A stretch of DNA of 64,000 nucleotides from Larix kaempferi (lineage: Eukaryota > Streptophyta > Pinopsida > Pinales > Pinaceae). Shown here in pieces: positions 54,735 to 64,000 of this stretch. The position numbers and the translations under genes were made by a program. The notes under the pieces are model-generated. The model saw only the letters and a program-made list of their open reading frames with translations. It made no database searches and was not told the origin of the DNA. Within the stretch, counting starts at the first letter, position 1, and every line of letters begins with the position of its first letter. The stretch lies in NCBI GenBank assembly GCA_027924585.1, contig BSBM01000299.1, positions 28,496,501 through 28,560,500 of the forward strand, given 5' to 3'.

Positions 54735-55421
54735 TGTTGATGTATTTGTAACTTCGAAAGATATTCTTCTATGTGTTACATTTGTACTTTATTGTATCCC
54801 CAACGCAGATGTATCATTCCTCCGATTGGAAGTGTCATCATTTGTATTTGCAAGTGTCACAAGTATTATTGTAAGTGTCGTAACTTATACTTGATGGGTT
54901 ATTATACCACCTTGGTGGGGTCATCCCTGTATAAGTTGTGTGGGTCAAAGGGTTATTAGACCACCCTAGTGGGGTCATCTCTGTATAAGTTGTGTGGGTC
55001 AAAGGGTTATTAGACCACCCTAGTGGGGTTGGCCCAATTAACATTATGTTAAGTGGTTAAGTTGGGGCCGACCTAGTTAGAGTTAAAAGTCAAGTGAAGT
55101 AAAGTATAAATAGAGAGTGTGACTCTCTCATTTATTCATTCACACACTCACTCACTTCGCATTAGTGAGAAAGTGGAGGAGTGTGCACAAGTGGAGGAGG
55201 AGATGCTACTAGGAGACTATCTCTTGTTTCGGGGTTTCATCTTGGTGATATTTTTATTGGTGCTTATTCTATCTCTGAGGAAGTTGCGGGGTTTTTCACG
55301 TTCTTGGTTTTCCTCAGTGAAATGCTTTGTGTCTCTTGTCTCTTGTGTTTGATATGTTGTACATGTCGTTCTATCAGTTAAGATCATAGATCAGATTGAA
55401 TTAAATGCTGAAAAACTAACA
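54735..55421 (+). repeat. 5' LTR of plus-strand copia element, 687 bp
   Basis: TGTTGATGTATTTG...AAAACTAACA, directly followed by the PBS. It includes an internal 54-bp tandem repeat at 54914-55028 (GGTCATC(C/T)CTGTATAAG and TTATTAGACCACCCTAGTGG). It also shows the TATA/TCATTTATTCATTCAC/GCATTAGTG module shared with the LTR at 11295-11799. Confidence 0.88.
55107..55114 (+). promoter_or_regulatory. TATA box in copia LTR
   Basis: TATAAATA in GTATAAATAGAGAGTG, 21 bases before TCATTTATTCATTCAC. Confidence 0.7.
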
Positions 55422-55433
55422 TGGTATCAAATA
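55422..55433 (+). promoter_or_regulatory. primer-binding site, tRNA-iMet type (diverged)
   Basis: TGGTATCAAATA at the LTR end; the first eight bases match TGGTATCAGAGC. A second TGGTATCGCA is at 55451. Confidence 0.7.
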
Positions 55434-57618
55434 TATCTTGAAGGAAGGCATGGTATCGCATTTATGACTATTGTTGCACTTGCGACAAATTGGAAGCTAG
55501 GGCTTGGTATAGTAAAAACCAGTCATCGTGGAACTTTCTCTATAAATCCCTTTTGGCGAAGGTTTAGGTTCTGAAAATTCTACAGGTCGAATATGAAATG
55601 TCCATGTACCTTGTGTCCGAAGGAAAGCCTCAAATTCGTTGTACTTTGTGAGATATGATCCATACAAGTTAGGGTTTCTACCTCTTCTAGACTATAGTCC
55701 TAAACAGGTGACCTAGGAAAAAAGGTCATATCTTGGGCTACGAAGTTCCAAATGGAATTCTGTAAAACACGAAATTTAGGGCATGGAATTTAGTTTCATA
55801 GGTCCATTTTTCAGAGGCCGAAGTTGAAATAGTGACACGTGGCACGCCGTACAAGTTTGGTATACTATTTCATCCTATAAATAGGTCACGTTGCGACACT
55901 TGGCATATCTGTCTCTCAGAGAATCCATTTGAGCTTAGATATGCGAGATTGGAAAGATAACAGGTCATTCAACCACAAGACAAAGTTTCAAACCCCGAGG
56001 ATCCAAAATTTTAAAGATACATCATAAACAATATGGCATATATTTCTGTCCAAACAGAATTGGATTCTGAGCACTTTCATTTTTGGTTTGTCACTGCTGC
56101 AGGAAATTAGGGTTTAAGAGAAAGTTGGAATTTTTGGAATCCAATAACACGGCTGGATGATCCTGAAGTAAACCGAAGTTTAGAGACCAAAATTGATTTT
56201 TTTGGTTGGGCAGAACCTTGGGCATCATCTAACCCTAGTTTGGGATTTTGATCGGAAACTAGGTGGAAAATCAGGGTTTCTGCAAAAGTTGAAATATTTC
56301 GAATATGTGACCACAGCTGGATGCTCCTTAGAAAAATCAAATTTTAGAGCACAAGATTGAACTTTTTGGCTGGGTAGAACCCCAGGCATTATCAAACCCT
56401 AGTTCGGGATTTTGACGAGAAGATCTGAAAGTTTCAAAGGCAATTTTGAGGGGTCAGGTTTTGGAGATTTCAAAATTGAAGTATGCCAGCTTGATCATCT
56501 CAGCAAGGCGCATCTTTTCATCCAATCAGAAGTTTGAAATTCAAAGTTTCAAGTTTTAGGGTTTCTTTGTCAAACCCTAGATCCAGATTCAACAAATCAA
56601 GTGGATTGGGTTAATCCTAGAAGAGAATGATTTGGACACCTATAGAAGTTCCAGTTCCAGAAATAGATGAGGCTAAGGCCTTACAAAAGAAGACTAGAAG
56701 CAATCCCGACAGGTATGACTTGAAGAGATACATGTATGTTTTGAAATCTGTTCATGATTAAGCTTGTCTTCATATTATTGAGGTTAGCACAATCTTGGTT
56801 AATTTTAGACTTGTCTTATAACCTTAGTAAAAGTATGAATGCATGTAAATGATAGAAGACATTCATTGATTAGGTTTATCACACTTATGATTGTACTAAT
56901 GCACTGTGGTGTTGTATGAGGATGATGTTGTCCACTAACATGAAAGGTACATCAAGAAAGAAAAATCAAGTTCTAGATCAAGAACATATGTCCATGGTGA
57001 CATGAAGACAAAGACTCATCCATATCCATTGATTACATAGAAGCTCTACTTACGAGGTATGTATAATTTTATTCTACAATTCTTAACTTATGAGATATAC
57101 AGGTTACTAGCACAAGATTGAAGAGAACAAGGAGACATTGTTTGGGTATGTTAGACAAGCATGATAATCCATGTATGTTTTCCTATCTCGAGTTAGAATC
57201 CTACTTTGTGTTCGGATCTTAGATAAGTATACTTTTGTATTCATGAAGTTATAAGTTTGAGTAATCATGGGTTTATGCATATTATGCTTCTTAGTTTGAT
57301 TAATGATATGACAAACTAGAAGAGTCCTATGGTCAAATAAGAATATGCATAAGTAAAAGAAGTACTCCCTAAAACCTTAAATACTAATGCTTGCGATAAT
57401 TTACCTATGTATGAAATGACCATAACCATACATGTTTAATATTATTTAATGCATGTATGATTATGTATGAGATCTTGAGCATGACAGTAGTGCACACTTA
57501 AGCATGCATAGTGGTCTAGGATGGATATAAGTTCAAAGACAGATAATCCAGGAAGAAAAGATCAAGAGGGCGCTCACTCCAGTAGTTCCTACAAGGAAGC
57601 AAAGATTGAGAGGGAGTC
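55434..57618 (+). other. copia interior, no recognisable gag
   Basis: About 2.2 kb where gag should be. No gag motif or long frame is present. A few coding-like pieces occur (TPIEVPVPEIDEAKALQKKT with RSNPDRYDLKRYM at 56630-56730; basic Ser/Arg text near 56950-57050 and 57540-57610). Several are flanked by GT/AG pairs that resemble splice sites. Confidence 0.4.
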
Positions 57619-57623
57619 CACCC
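57619..57623. other. target-site duplication CACCC, left copy
   Basis: CACCC before 57624; partner 60473-60477. Confidence 0.85.
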
Positions 57624-58334
57624 TATAAAATTAGTCACAGCAGATCTAATGAACAAGTAAATCAATCACAATAGATGAAACTCAGAAAAAATGGTGTAAA
57701 ATTGTGTAAAGCATGCATCAGTGCTCAATATCCCAATGAGGGTGAATAATTACAATACAATACAGTAATCTGACAATGAATGAGCAATTCGAATTGAATA
57801 AGAAGGTCATTCGAATTACTGAATGGTGTAGCTTGGCTCCAACTAGGAGTCCTCATCATCAAACAGTGGTGGTCATCAATGCACAAGAACCAGTCATCCA
57901 GGTGTCAATCTAAGTCTAACTGAGTGTAACTAGTGTAACTGAAGTGTGTAGCACTGATATAGGGAAGGAGACTCAGTGGAGGGCGCATGGGAGGCTTAAC
58001 TAAAGTCAAAACAAGTCATCTAGTCAATCTGGAGGTCCAACGGAGTGAAACAGTTAGTCGGGAGTGAAACTAGCCTCAAATTAGGGAGAATCGAAGCTAA
58101 CTGAGTGTAACTGAAGTGGAACTGCAGCGGTAGGTGAAGAAGTGCGCCCTTCTCTGGAAGTAGGTGAAAAATGGGCGCCTTCATGACTAGGAGGGCTAAA
58201 GAACTAATGTAAGAAGCTCCTGGGTGCTAGAATAAGGTGGGTAAGGTGCTGGAGGTATCAACCTGGTGACTAAGATGCATGCAAACCCTAATTGCATGCA
58301 AGGTCCTGAAAATGATGATGTGGATATCTGAACA
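57624..58334 (-). repeat. 3' LTR of gag-only element
   Basis: Plus orientation TATAAAATTAG...TCTGAACA; the first bases TA stand for TG in the partner. Confidence 0.9.
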
Positions 58335-58346
58335 CCCCCCCTCAAG
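58335..58346 (-). promoter_or_regulatory. polypurine tract of gag-only element
   Basis: CTTGAGGGGGGG on the minus strand next to the LTR start TGTTCAGATATCC. A near copy (TTTTGAGGGGGGG, minus) lies at about 58481-58494 with similar flanks, so the PPT region seems duplicated. Confidence 0.8.
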
Positions 58347-58528
58347 CTAGACTATGATGTGCAAAAAAATAATGTGGGGCCCTGGTTACTAAGACCAAAG
58401 GTCACCCCAATACAATAATCCAAAACTAATAACAGTCAATAAACTGAGGAAATGGGGAAAACCTCATGGGAAAAATACCCCCCCTCAAAATAGACTGTAG
58501 CACACCAAAAGATTTAACTGCTCCAAAA

Positions 58529-59563
58529 TCAAGTAGATATGTCTCGAGGTATCTTACTCTTGCGAGTAAATGGATCATGCTCCAAAAACATGTTCTTGAA
58601 TTCTCCATCAGTGGATCCAAGCGAATGTGGAGACTTTATGAACTTTCTCTTCATACCGAAAATGGTGAGAACAAATCTGAAAATATAAGGATGATCCGGT
58701 AACCTGTGATTCGAACCAAGTGAGGTAGGAAAAGATCCAATAAGATCAAATAGCTCTTGAAACTTGAACTTCTTGTTAGTAGAAGTTAAATCAGCTCCAA
58801 GAATAGATGAATGGTTTCTTGAGATCTCCTTTGAACCAACAAGGGTGAGATCAAAACCAAAATCAGCAAAAAATGCATAAGAATTGAACTCAAGCGAATG
58901 GTAGTGCTCTTCATCTTCATTAAAACTCTGAGAAACTTTGCAAATGATAGAACACAAGTCTATAGGAGGCATGCAATCAAGGAGGGTGAATGCTTCTCCT
59001 CCAAAATCATATATTACCTCTAAAACTTCAAGTAGATCATTATTCTGCATACCGGCAAACTCATGTGAAAAAGAGGATTCAAGAACCTCTTCGGAATCTA
59101 GAGTATGAGCTAGTTTATCTTGTTCAGAATTTGAAATAGAAGACTTTGAGAGAGTGATTTTTTAAACTACAGTTTCTTCTTCATCTTGAACAATTGTTGA
59201 GGCCAACACATGATCGGAAAGAACACATAAGGAGATCTCACTAGGCTTGTTCTCCAAAAGGCTAGCATGATCCTCTTCTTCCTGCTTCCAAAATTCTCTG
59301 TCAAGTTGGACCCATAGATCACTTGGATTTTGAGCAGTATTACTGAGGTAGCGCATACAAGGAAACATAGCAAGACACATTGCTCCAAAATATCTGTCAC
59401 AATCATTGAGCCAATCATTCTTCTCTTCATCGGAATCAAAATCTCTTGTATTACCAATGCACATATCAAAAAGACATTGTCTCTTCAAGAATGCAATCAT
59501 CTTTGGTTTCCATTCATCATAGTTGAATGGAGTAAGAATATTTTGTGAAGAATAAGTCTCCAT
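58529..59563 (-). CDS. gag: gag-like protein with novel C-terminal half, one in-frame TAA
   Basis: ATG at 59563 (METYSSQNILTPFNYDEWKP). The first 133 codons look like a copia-type gag: YDEWKPKMIAFLKRQCLFDM, a W-rich helix, CDRYFGAMCLAMFPCMRYLS and PSDLWVQLDREFWKQ. A TAA at 59162-59164 interrupts, then the same frame is open for a further 210 codons to the stop at 58529. This second half (LLEVLEVIYDFGGEAFTLLD, FNEDEEHYHSLEFNSYAFFA, GADLTSTNKKFKFQELFDL, IPRDIST at the end) is acidic and has no CCHC knuckle or protease motif. I do not recognise it. Because only one stop is present in 345 codons, the break may be recent, or the stop may be read through. Confidence 0.7.
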
Positions 59564-59746
59564 CTTTGCATTAGCGAATGTACATGGAGGAAGTAAGAAA
59601 CGTGCAAATCACACACAAACAAACACTATGTTTTCATCCTTGCATGCACATGAGATTTTGCATGTCGCTACTGAAATATAATGGTGATAAAAGATTGCTC
59701 TCTCTTCATGGAGAACACCTGTAGAAAAGAAATCTTGTCCCTGCCA

Positions 59747-59760
59747 TGGCTCTAATACCA
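59747..59760 (-). promoter_or_regulatory. primer-binding site of gag-only element, tRNA-iMet type
   Basis: TGGTATTAGAGCCA directly after the LTR end ATTTTACA on the minus strand; one change from TGGTATCAGAGC. Confidence 0.88.
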
Positions 59761-60472
59761 TGTAAAATTAGTCACAGCAGATCTAATGAACAAGTAAATC
59801 AATCACAATAGATGAAACTCAGAAAAATGATGTAAAACTATGCAAAGCATGCATCAGTGCTTAATATCCCAATGAGGGTGAATAATTACAATACAATACA
59901 GTAATTTGACTATGACTGAGCAATTCGAATTGACTAAGAAGGTCATTCAAATTATTGAATGGTGTAGCTTGGCTCCAACTAGGAGTCCTCATCATCAATC
60001 AGTGGTGGTCATCAATGCACAAGAACCAGTCATCCAGGTGTCAATCTGAGTCTAACTGAGTGTAACTGAAGTGTGTAGCACTGATATAGGGAAGGAGACT
60101 CAGTGGAGGGCGCATGGGAGGCTTAACTGAAGTCAGAACAAGTCATCTAGTCAATCTGGAGGTCCAACAGAGTGAAACAGTTAGTCGGGAGTGAAACTAG
60201 CCTCAAATCAGGGAGAATCGGAGCTAACTAAGTGTAACTGAAGTGGAACTGTAGTGGTAGGTGAAGAAGTGTGCCCTTCTCTGGCAGTAGGTGAGAAGTG
60301 GGTGCCTTCATGACTAGGAGGGCTAAAGAACTGATGTAAGAAGCTCCTGGGTGCTAGAATAAGGTGGGTAAGGTGCTGGAGGCATCAACCTGGTGACTAG
60401 GATGCATGCAAAATGCATGCAAACCCTAATTGCATGCAAGGTCCTGAAAATGATGATGTGGATATCCGAACA
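59761..60472 (-). repeat. 5' LTR of gag-only element
   Basis: Plus orientation TGTAAAATTAG...ATCCGAACA; pairs with 57624-58334. CACCC follows. Confidence 0.9.
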
Positions 60473-60477
60473 CACCC
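60473..60477. other. target-site duplication CACCC, right copy
   Basis: Exact match to 57619-57623. Confidence 0.85.
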
Positions 60478-60969
60478 AACAAGCAAACAAAGATAAGTAT
60501 TTAAATTTTCATTTCTTGTATATATGATTTTGTTCAGTCATGTACATACTTATGTTCCTAGATTTAGGATGTATATTATGCATTTTAGAAAAGGTTGCAT
60601 TAATGAACACGATACTACTAATATAGTAATGGGAAAGTGGCCTATGGTACTGTACAACATTCCATTGCTACTTATCTAGAATGAAACCTCTTTGCTGACA
60701 TGTTGGGAGTTGCGCACACTCTCAACAATGTTCTGGTAGAGATGGTAGGCATCTACAAAGTTACGGGATATGGATAAATGTTGTATTGAAGCATTGGCTA
60801 AGATAATTGCATGACTATATGACATATATATTTATGTGTAAGATTTTGTTCTGAAAACGATGAGAAGTTTCTAATCATGCAATTGAATATGACTTGTAGG
60901 AAAGATCCTGTATAATCACCTACAAAAGAAGGACAAACGACATTCAAGAAAACTACCTAATGAAGATAT
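60478..60969 (+). other. copia interior between nested element and RT
   Basis: About 490 bp without a supported gene; AT-rich. A coding-like piece begins near 60905 after TTGTAG and leads into the RT entry. Confidence 0.4.
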
Positions 60970-62127
60970 TGAAGAATTTGAAGTTCCCAGGATCAGGGAT
61001 GCAGTAATGGAAGGATGCCATGATCGAGGAGTACCAGTCGATCATGGAGAATGATTTTTTGGATGTGGTCCTAAGACTAGAAGGGAAGTCTGTTGTGACT
61101 TCCAAGTGGATCTACAAGATCAAGCATGCTGCAGATGGTAGCATAGAAGAATACAAGGCAAGGTTTGTGGCTCGTGGCTTCTCCCAGAAAGAAAGGATAG
61201 ATTGATTGCCGACACGAAGACGAAGCTTGCTGCCGAGTTCGAGATGAAGGACTTGGGTATGATGCATTACTTTCTAGGTATGGAGGTGTGGCAGAGTGTA
61301 GATGGAATTTTCCTTGGACAAGGGAAGTATGTAGTACAGATCCTGAAGTGGTTCGGGATGATGGACTGCAAGGCCATGGCCAGACCTATGGCATTGAACC
61401 TGAAGCTATTGAGTGATGCTTCATCAGATTCGGTTGATGCCATGATGTATCATCAAATGATTGGGTCCTTGATGTACCTGATGAACACGAGACCAGATAT
61501 TTGCTTTGTAGTGAACACCTTGAGGCAGTTCTTGATAGATCCTAGACATGTTCACATGATTGTTGTAAAGCATATTCTAAGGTACCTAAAGGGTACAATT
61601 GATTATGGGCTCAAGTATGATGGGAATCAAAAGTTTAACCTAGAGGGTTATGTTGATTCAGATTGGGAACGCAGTGCTGTAGATAGGAAGAGCACTTCAG
61701 GGTGCTGCTTCAGTATGGGATAAGGTGTGGTCTCTTAGTTTAGTAGGAAGAAATCCTGTGCAACACTGAGTATAGCTGAAGCAAAGTATGTTGTAGCTTG
61801 TTAGACTAGTTGTGAGGCAGCATGGCTAAGGAAGCTACCATTTGATTTATATGATCTCCAGTTGGATGCTACTTGTATCTATTGTGACAACCAGAGTTGT
61901 GCGAAGTTGTCAGAGAACCCGATATTCCATGACAAGTTGAAGCATATCGAGATCAAATATCACTATATCAGGGATATGGTGCAGAGAGGAGCAGTGAAGC
62001 TCCTGTATGTTGTGACGGATGACCAGATTGCGAATGTGTTGACCAACCACTAGCCAGAGTGAAGTTTGAGTACTTCAAAAAGAGGCTTGGTGTACTTAAG
62101 ATCAAGGTTCCTTCCAAGGGGAAGTGA
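60970..62127 (+). pseudogene. pol: copia pol: RT ends and RNase H, RT core deleted
   Basis: RT entry MIEEYQSIMENDFLDVV, VVTSKWIYKIKHAADGSIEE and YKARFVARGFSQKERID (to about 61202). It then jumps to IADTKTKLAAEFEMKDLGMM and HYFLGMEVWQS, so roughly 135 residues including the YVDD active site are missing. RNase H follows: RYLKGTIDYGLKYDGN, YVDSDWERSAVDRKSTSG, after two stops AEAKYVVAC, IYCDNQSCAKLSENPIFHDK and HIEIKYHYIRDMVQRG. The tail is VKFEYFKKRLGVLKIK up to the TGA at 62127. Frameshift near 62050. Confidence 0.88.
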
Positions 62128-62154
62128 TGAGTCCAAAAGACGCAGATGCACATG

Positions 62155-62440
62155 GGAGTTTCTGACATGGTTGTAGATGTGTTCTCCCATGGCCGTGATG
62201 CAATTGTTGAGCCATTCTCACATAGTGGTAGATGTGTTCTCCCATGGTGCATATGTAAGGGCTGGAGCCATTCTCACATGGTGGTAGATGTGTTCTCCCA
62301 TGGTGTAGATGTAAGGTCTGAAGCCATTTTTCACATGGTGGTAGATGTGTTCTCCTATGGTGAAAAAGTAAGGGATGGAGCCTTCCCCGAATGTGTAGAT
62401 GTGTTCTACCATGTTGGTGGTGTAAGTGATGTATGATGTG
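62155..62440. repeat. tandem array, about 57 bp unit, five copies
   Basis: Units share GGTAGATGTGTTCTCCCATG and GAGCCATTCTCACATGG. The array starts 28 bases past the pol stop. Open frames on both strands here come from the repeat. Confidence 0.85.
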
Positions 62441-62486
62441 CATCTGGGTTGTGCTCCGTGGACGATGAGATGATATGAAGAGGACA

Positions 62487-62790
62487 ATCATGTGTGATGA
62501 GCATCATGATGATGCTCCTGGTGATAGGCATCATGGTGATGCTATGTATGATAATCAGGATGATCATGTGTGATGAGCATTAGGATGATGCTCTAGATGA
62601 TAGGCATCAGAATGATGCTACGATGATGATCAGGATGATCATGTGTGATGAGCATCAAGATGATGCTCGAGATGATATGCATCAGGATGATGTTGTGTAC
62701 ATGATCAGGGTAATCATGTGATGATGATGTGCATCAGGATGATGTACTATATGATGATGATCAATATGATCATGAGTATCAGGATGATAC
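62487..62790. repeat. tandem array, about 75-80 bp unit, four copies
   Basis: Units share TCATGTGTGATGAGCAT, ATAGGCATCAGGATGATGCT and GATCAGGATGA. Confidence 0.85.
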
Positions 62791-62799
62791 TCCGTGGCC

Positions 62800-63620
62800 G
62801 TGGACAGATTGTGCAGGTAGCATAGAAAATATCCTGGGAGATCCGATAGTCTGAGCTCGGATACTCTTTCTAGGTTTTGCTACAGGTAGCATAGAAAATA
62901 TCCTTGGAGATCAGATAGTCTGAGCTCATAAACTCTTTCAAGGTTTTGATACAAGTTGGCCGTGGACAAATTGTATTGGTAACATAGAAAATATCCTGAG
63001 AGATCCAATAGTCTGAGCTCGGATACTCTCTCTCGAGGTTTTTCTACAGGTTGGCCATGGACAGGTTGTGCGATAAGCATGTAATCTTTCCCTGGGAGAT
63101 TTGCAGATACTCTTGTGAGGTTTTTCCTATGGCATATAATAGCTCCGTGGGAGATCTGGCAAATGCTCTTTCGAGGTTTTGCTTGGGAATACATATAATA
63201 TTTTCTTGGGAGATCTTGTCAGCCATGCTTAGGCACATAAAGGATCCCGAGATACCCTTTCGAGGTTTTGTCGTGTGGCATATAATGTTTCCCTGGGAGA
63301 TCCGATAGGTTGAGCAGTACGCTAGTAATCATCCTGGGATGCTCTTTCAAGGTTTCTCCAAACCACATGTAATCAGTCCTGGAGATCTTGCCGTTCATGG
63401 TTAAGGCACATATATGATCTTGGGATTCTCTTTAGAGTTCTTGTTAGTCATGCTATGCACATAAACATTCCTGGGACACTCTTTTAAGGTTTTGTGGTGG
63501 TCACATGTAATATTTCCCTGGGAGATCTTTTTGGTCGTGCTTAGGCACATAAAGGATCCTAGGATACTCTTTTGAGGTTTTGTTGACACATGTAATTAGT
63601 CCTGAGGATTCCATAGGATG
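62800..63620. repeat. degenerate tandem array, 60-95 bp unit
   Basis: Units share CCTGGGAGATC, then ATACTCTTTCGAGGTTTTG, then GGCATATAAT or GTAGCATAGAAAATATCC. About nine to eleven imperfect copies. The stretch 63620-63863 behind it holds nothing recognisable. Confidence 0.8.
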
Positions 63621-63863
63621 GCACGTTCGCAGAGATGATGAAGACCTACATGAGGCTAGGCCTACATCCAGCATGAAAAAGGGCTGGCTCTGTAGAACTT
63701 CCTATGACGAGAAGAATTGAGAGATAGCCCAGTGATCGAGATGATGAGTACAAAAGCAGTGACGATGATGCTCTGTGATCCAGTGATGATGATCTAGCTC
63801 CAGAATTGAAGACTTGTGGCGATATTTATTGATGACCTATGTCTAGAGAATACCTTCCTAGTT

Positions 63864-63872
63864 AAGAGGGAG
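63864..63872 (+). promoter_or_regulatory. polypurine tract of plus-strand copia element
   Basis: AAGAGGGAG directly before TGTTGATGTATTTG. Confidence 0.8.
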
Positions 63873-64000
63873 TGTTGATGTATTTGTAACTTCGGAATAT
63901 ATTATTCTATGTATTACATTTGTACTTTATTGTATCCCCAATGGAGATGTATCATTCCTCCAATTGGAAGTGTTAACACTGAAATTGTCCTCAGTTTTGT
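63873..64000 (+). repeat. 3' LTR of plus-strand copia element, start only
   Basis: Matches 54735 onward for about 98 bases. From about 63971 (TGTTAACACTGAAATTG) the match stops, so another insertion or a rearrangement may begin there. Confidence 0.8.

Larger units (their letters stand above)
57624..60472 (-). mobile_element. gag-only LTR retrotransposon, 2849 bp, complete with TSD
   Basis: LTRs 57624-58334 (711 bp) and 59761-60472 (712 bp), about 94% alike in the first 185 bases, with a perfect TSD CACCC. On the minus strand the 5' LTR is the right one, the PBS is TGGTATTAGAGCCA (59760 down to 59747), the single ORF lies at 59563-58529, and the PPT CTTGAGGGGGGG (58346-58335) touches the 3' LTR. 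There is no protease, integrase or RT. It must have moved with enzymes from another element. Confidence 0.92.
54735..64000 (+). mobile_element. Ty1/copia retrotransposon, 3' LTR running off the window
   Basis: 5' LTR 54735-55421, PBS at 55422, eroded interior, RT/RNase H at 60970-62127, tandem arrays, PPT 63864-63872 and 3' LTR from 63873. The two LTR starts differ at about 8 of the first 100 bases. A 2.85 kb element (57624-60472) is inserted in the interior. Gag, protease and integrase are not recognisable. Confidence 0.87.

Noticed and set aside
62102-62491. Open frames over 90 codons on both strands
   Set aside because: Produced by a 57-bp tandem array whose unit length is a multiple of three; no independent support.

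Overview
This window looks like intergenic DNA from a land plant with a large, repeat-filled genome. I infer a gymnosperm, most likely a conifer, because there are long LTR elements of several plant lineages (Ty1/copia, Tat-type, Athila/Tat-like and chromovirus Ty3/gypsy), nearly all are old and broken by stops, and I find no intact host gene. No bacterial, organellar, rRNA, tRNA or CRISPR signal was seen. Almost every coding stretch is a decayed retrotransposon frame.

Layout. 1-4158: the 5' part of a minus-strand Athila/Tat-like gypsy element (LTR, PBS, gag with four zinc knuckles), running off the left edge. 4159-11298: a 7.1 kb plus-strand LTR element with 2.1 kb LTRs, an initiator-Met PBS and no gag-pol, but one long decayed frame of unknown function. 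11295-15750: the 3' part of a minus-strand copia element (LTR, PPT, two tandem arrays, a foldback, RNase H and RT). 15750-17969 and 35116-35704: a plus-strand chromovirus pol and 3' end, split by a 17.1 kb minus-strand Tat-type element (17975-35110, TSD AGTCG). The Tat element has an ORF inside each LTR and a second RNase H placed before RT. It is itself split by a 4.5 kb minus-strand chromovirus-like element (23891-28387, TSD GTCAA) that has lost RT and the integrase core.

35705-53781: two copies of a roughly 6.4 kb block in direct orientation (A 35705-42140, B 45104-53781), about 90-93% alike by eye, carrying fragments of gypsy pol. After the duplication, A received a 1.3 kb solo LTR. B received a hAT-like element, a 1.3 kb TIR element holding a dense array of CTCGATCGAG palindromes, and a small LTR/PBS derivative. 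In each case the sister block shows the empty site. 53786-54734: remains of a repeat-rich coiled-coil protein frame, cut by the next element.

54735-64000: a plus-strand copia element related to the one at 11-15 kb (same promoter module, same habit of filling the 3' untranslated region with tandem arrays), whose 3' LTR runs off the right edge. It hosts a complete 2.85 kb minus-strand element (57624-60472, TSD CACCC) whose only gene is a gag-like ORF with an unfamiliar C-terminal half and a single in-frame stop.

The parts do not act as a pathway. They record successive insertions, and the target-site duplications let much of the order be read: chromovirus, then Tat, then the RT-less chromovirus-like element; and copia, then the gag-only element. 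Identities are from motif recognition by eye; no database search was possible.
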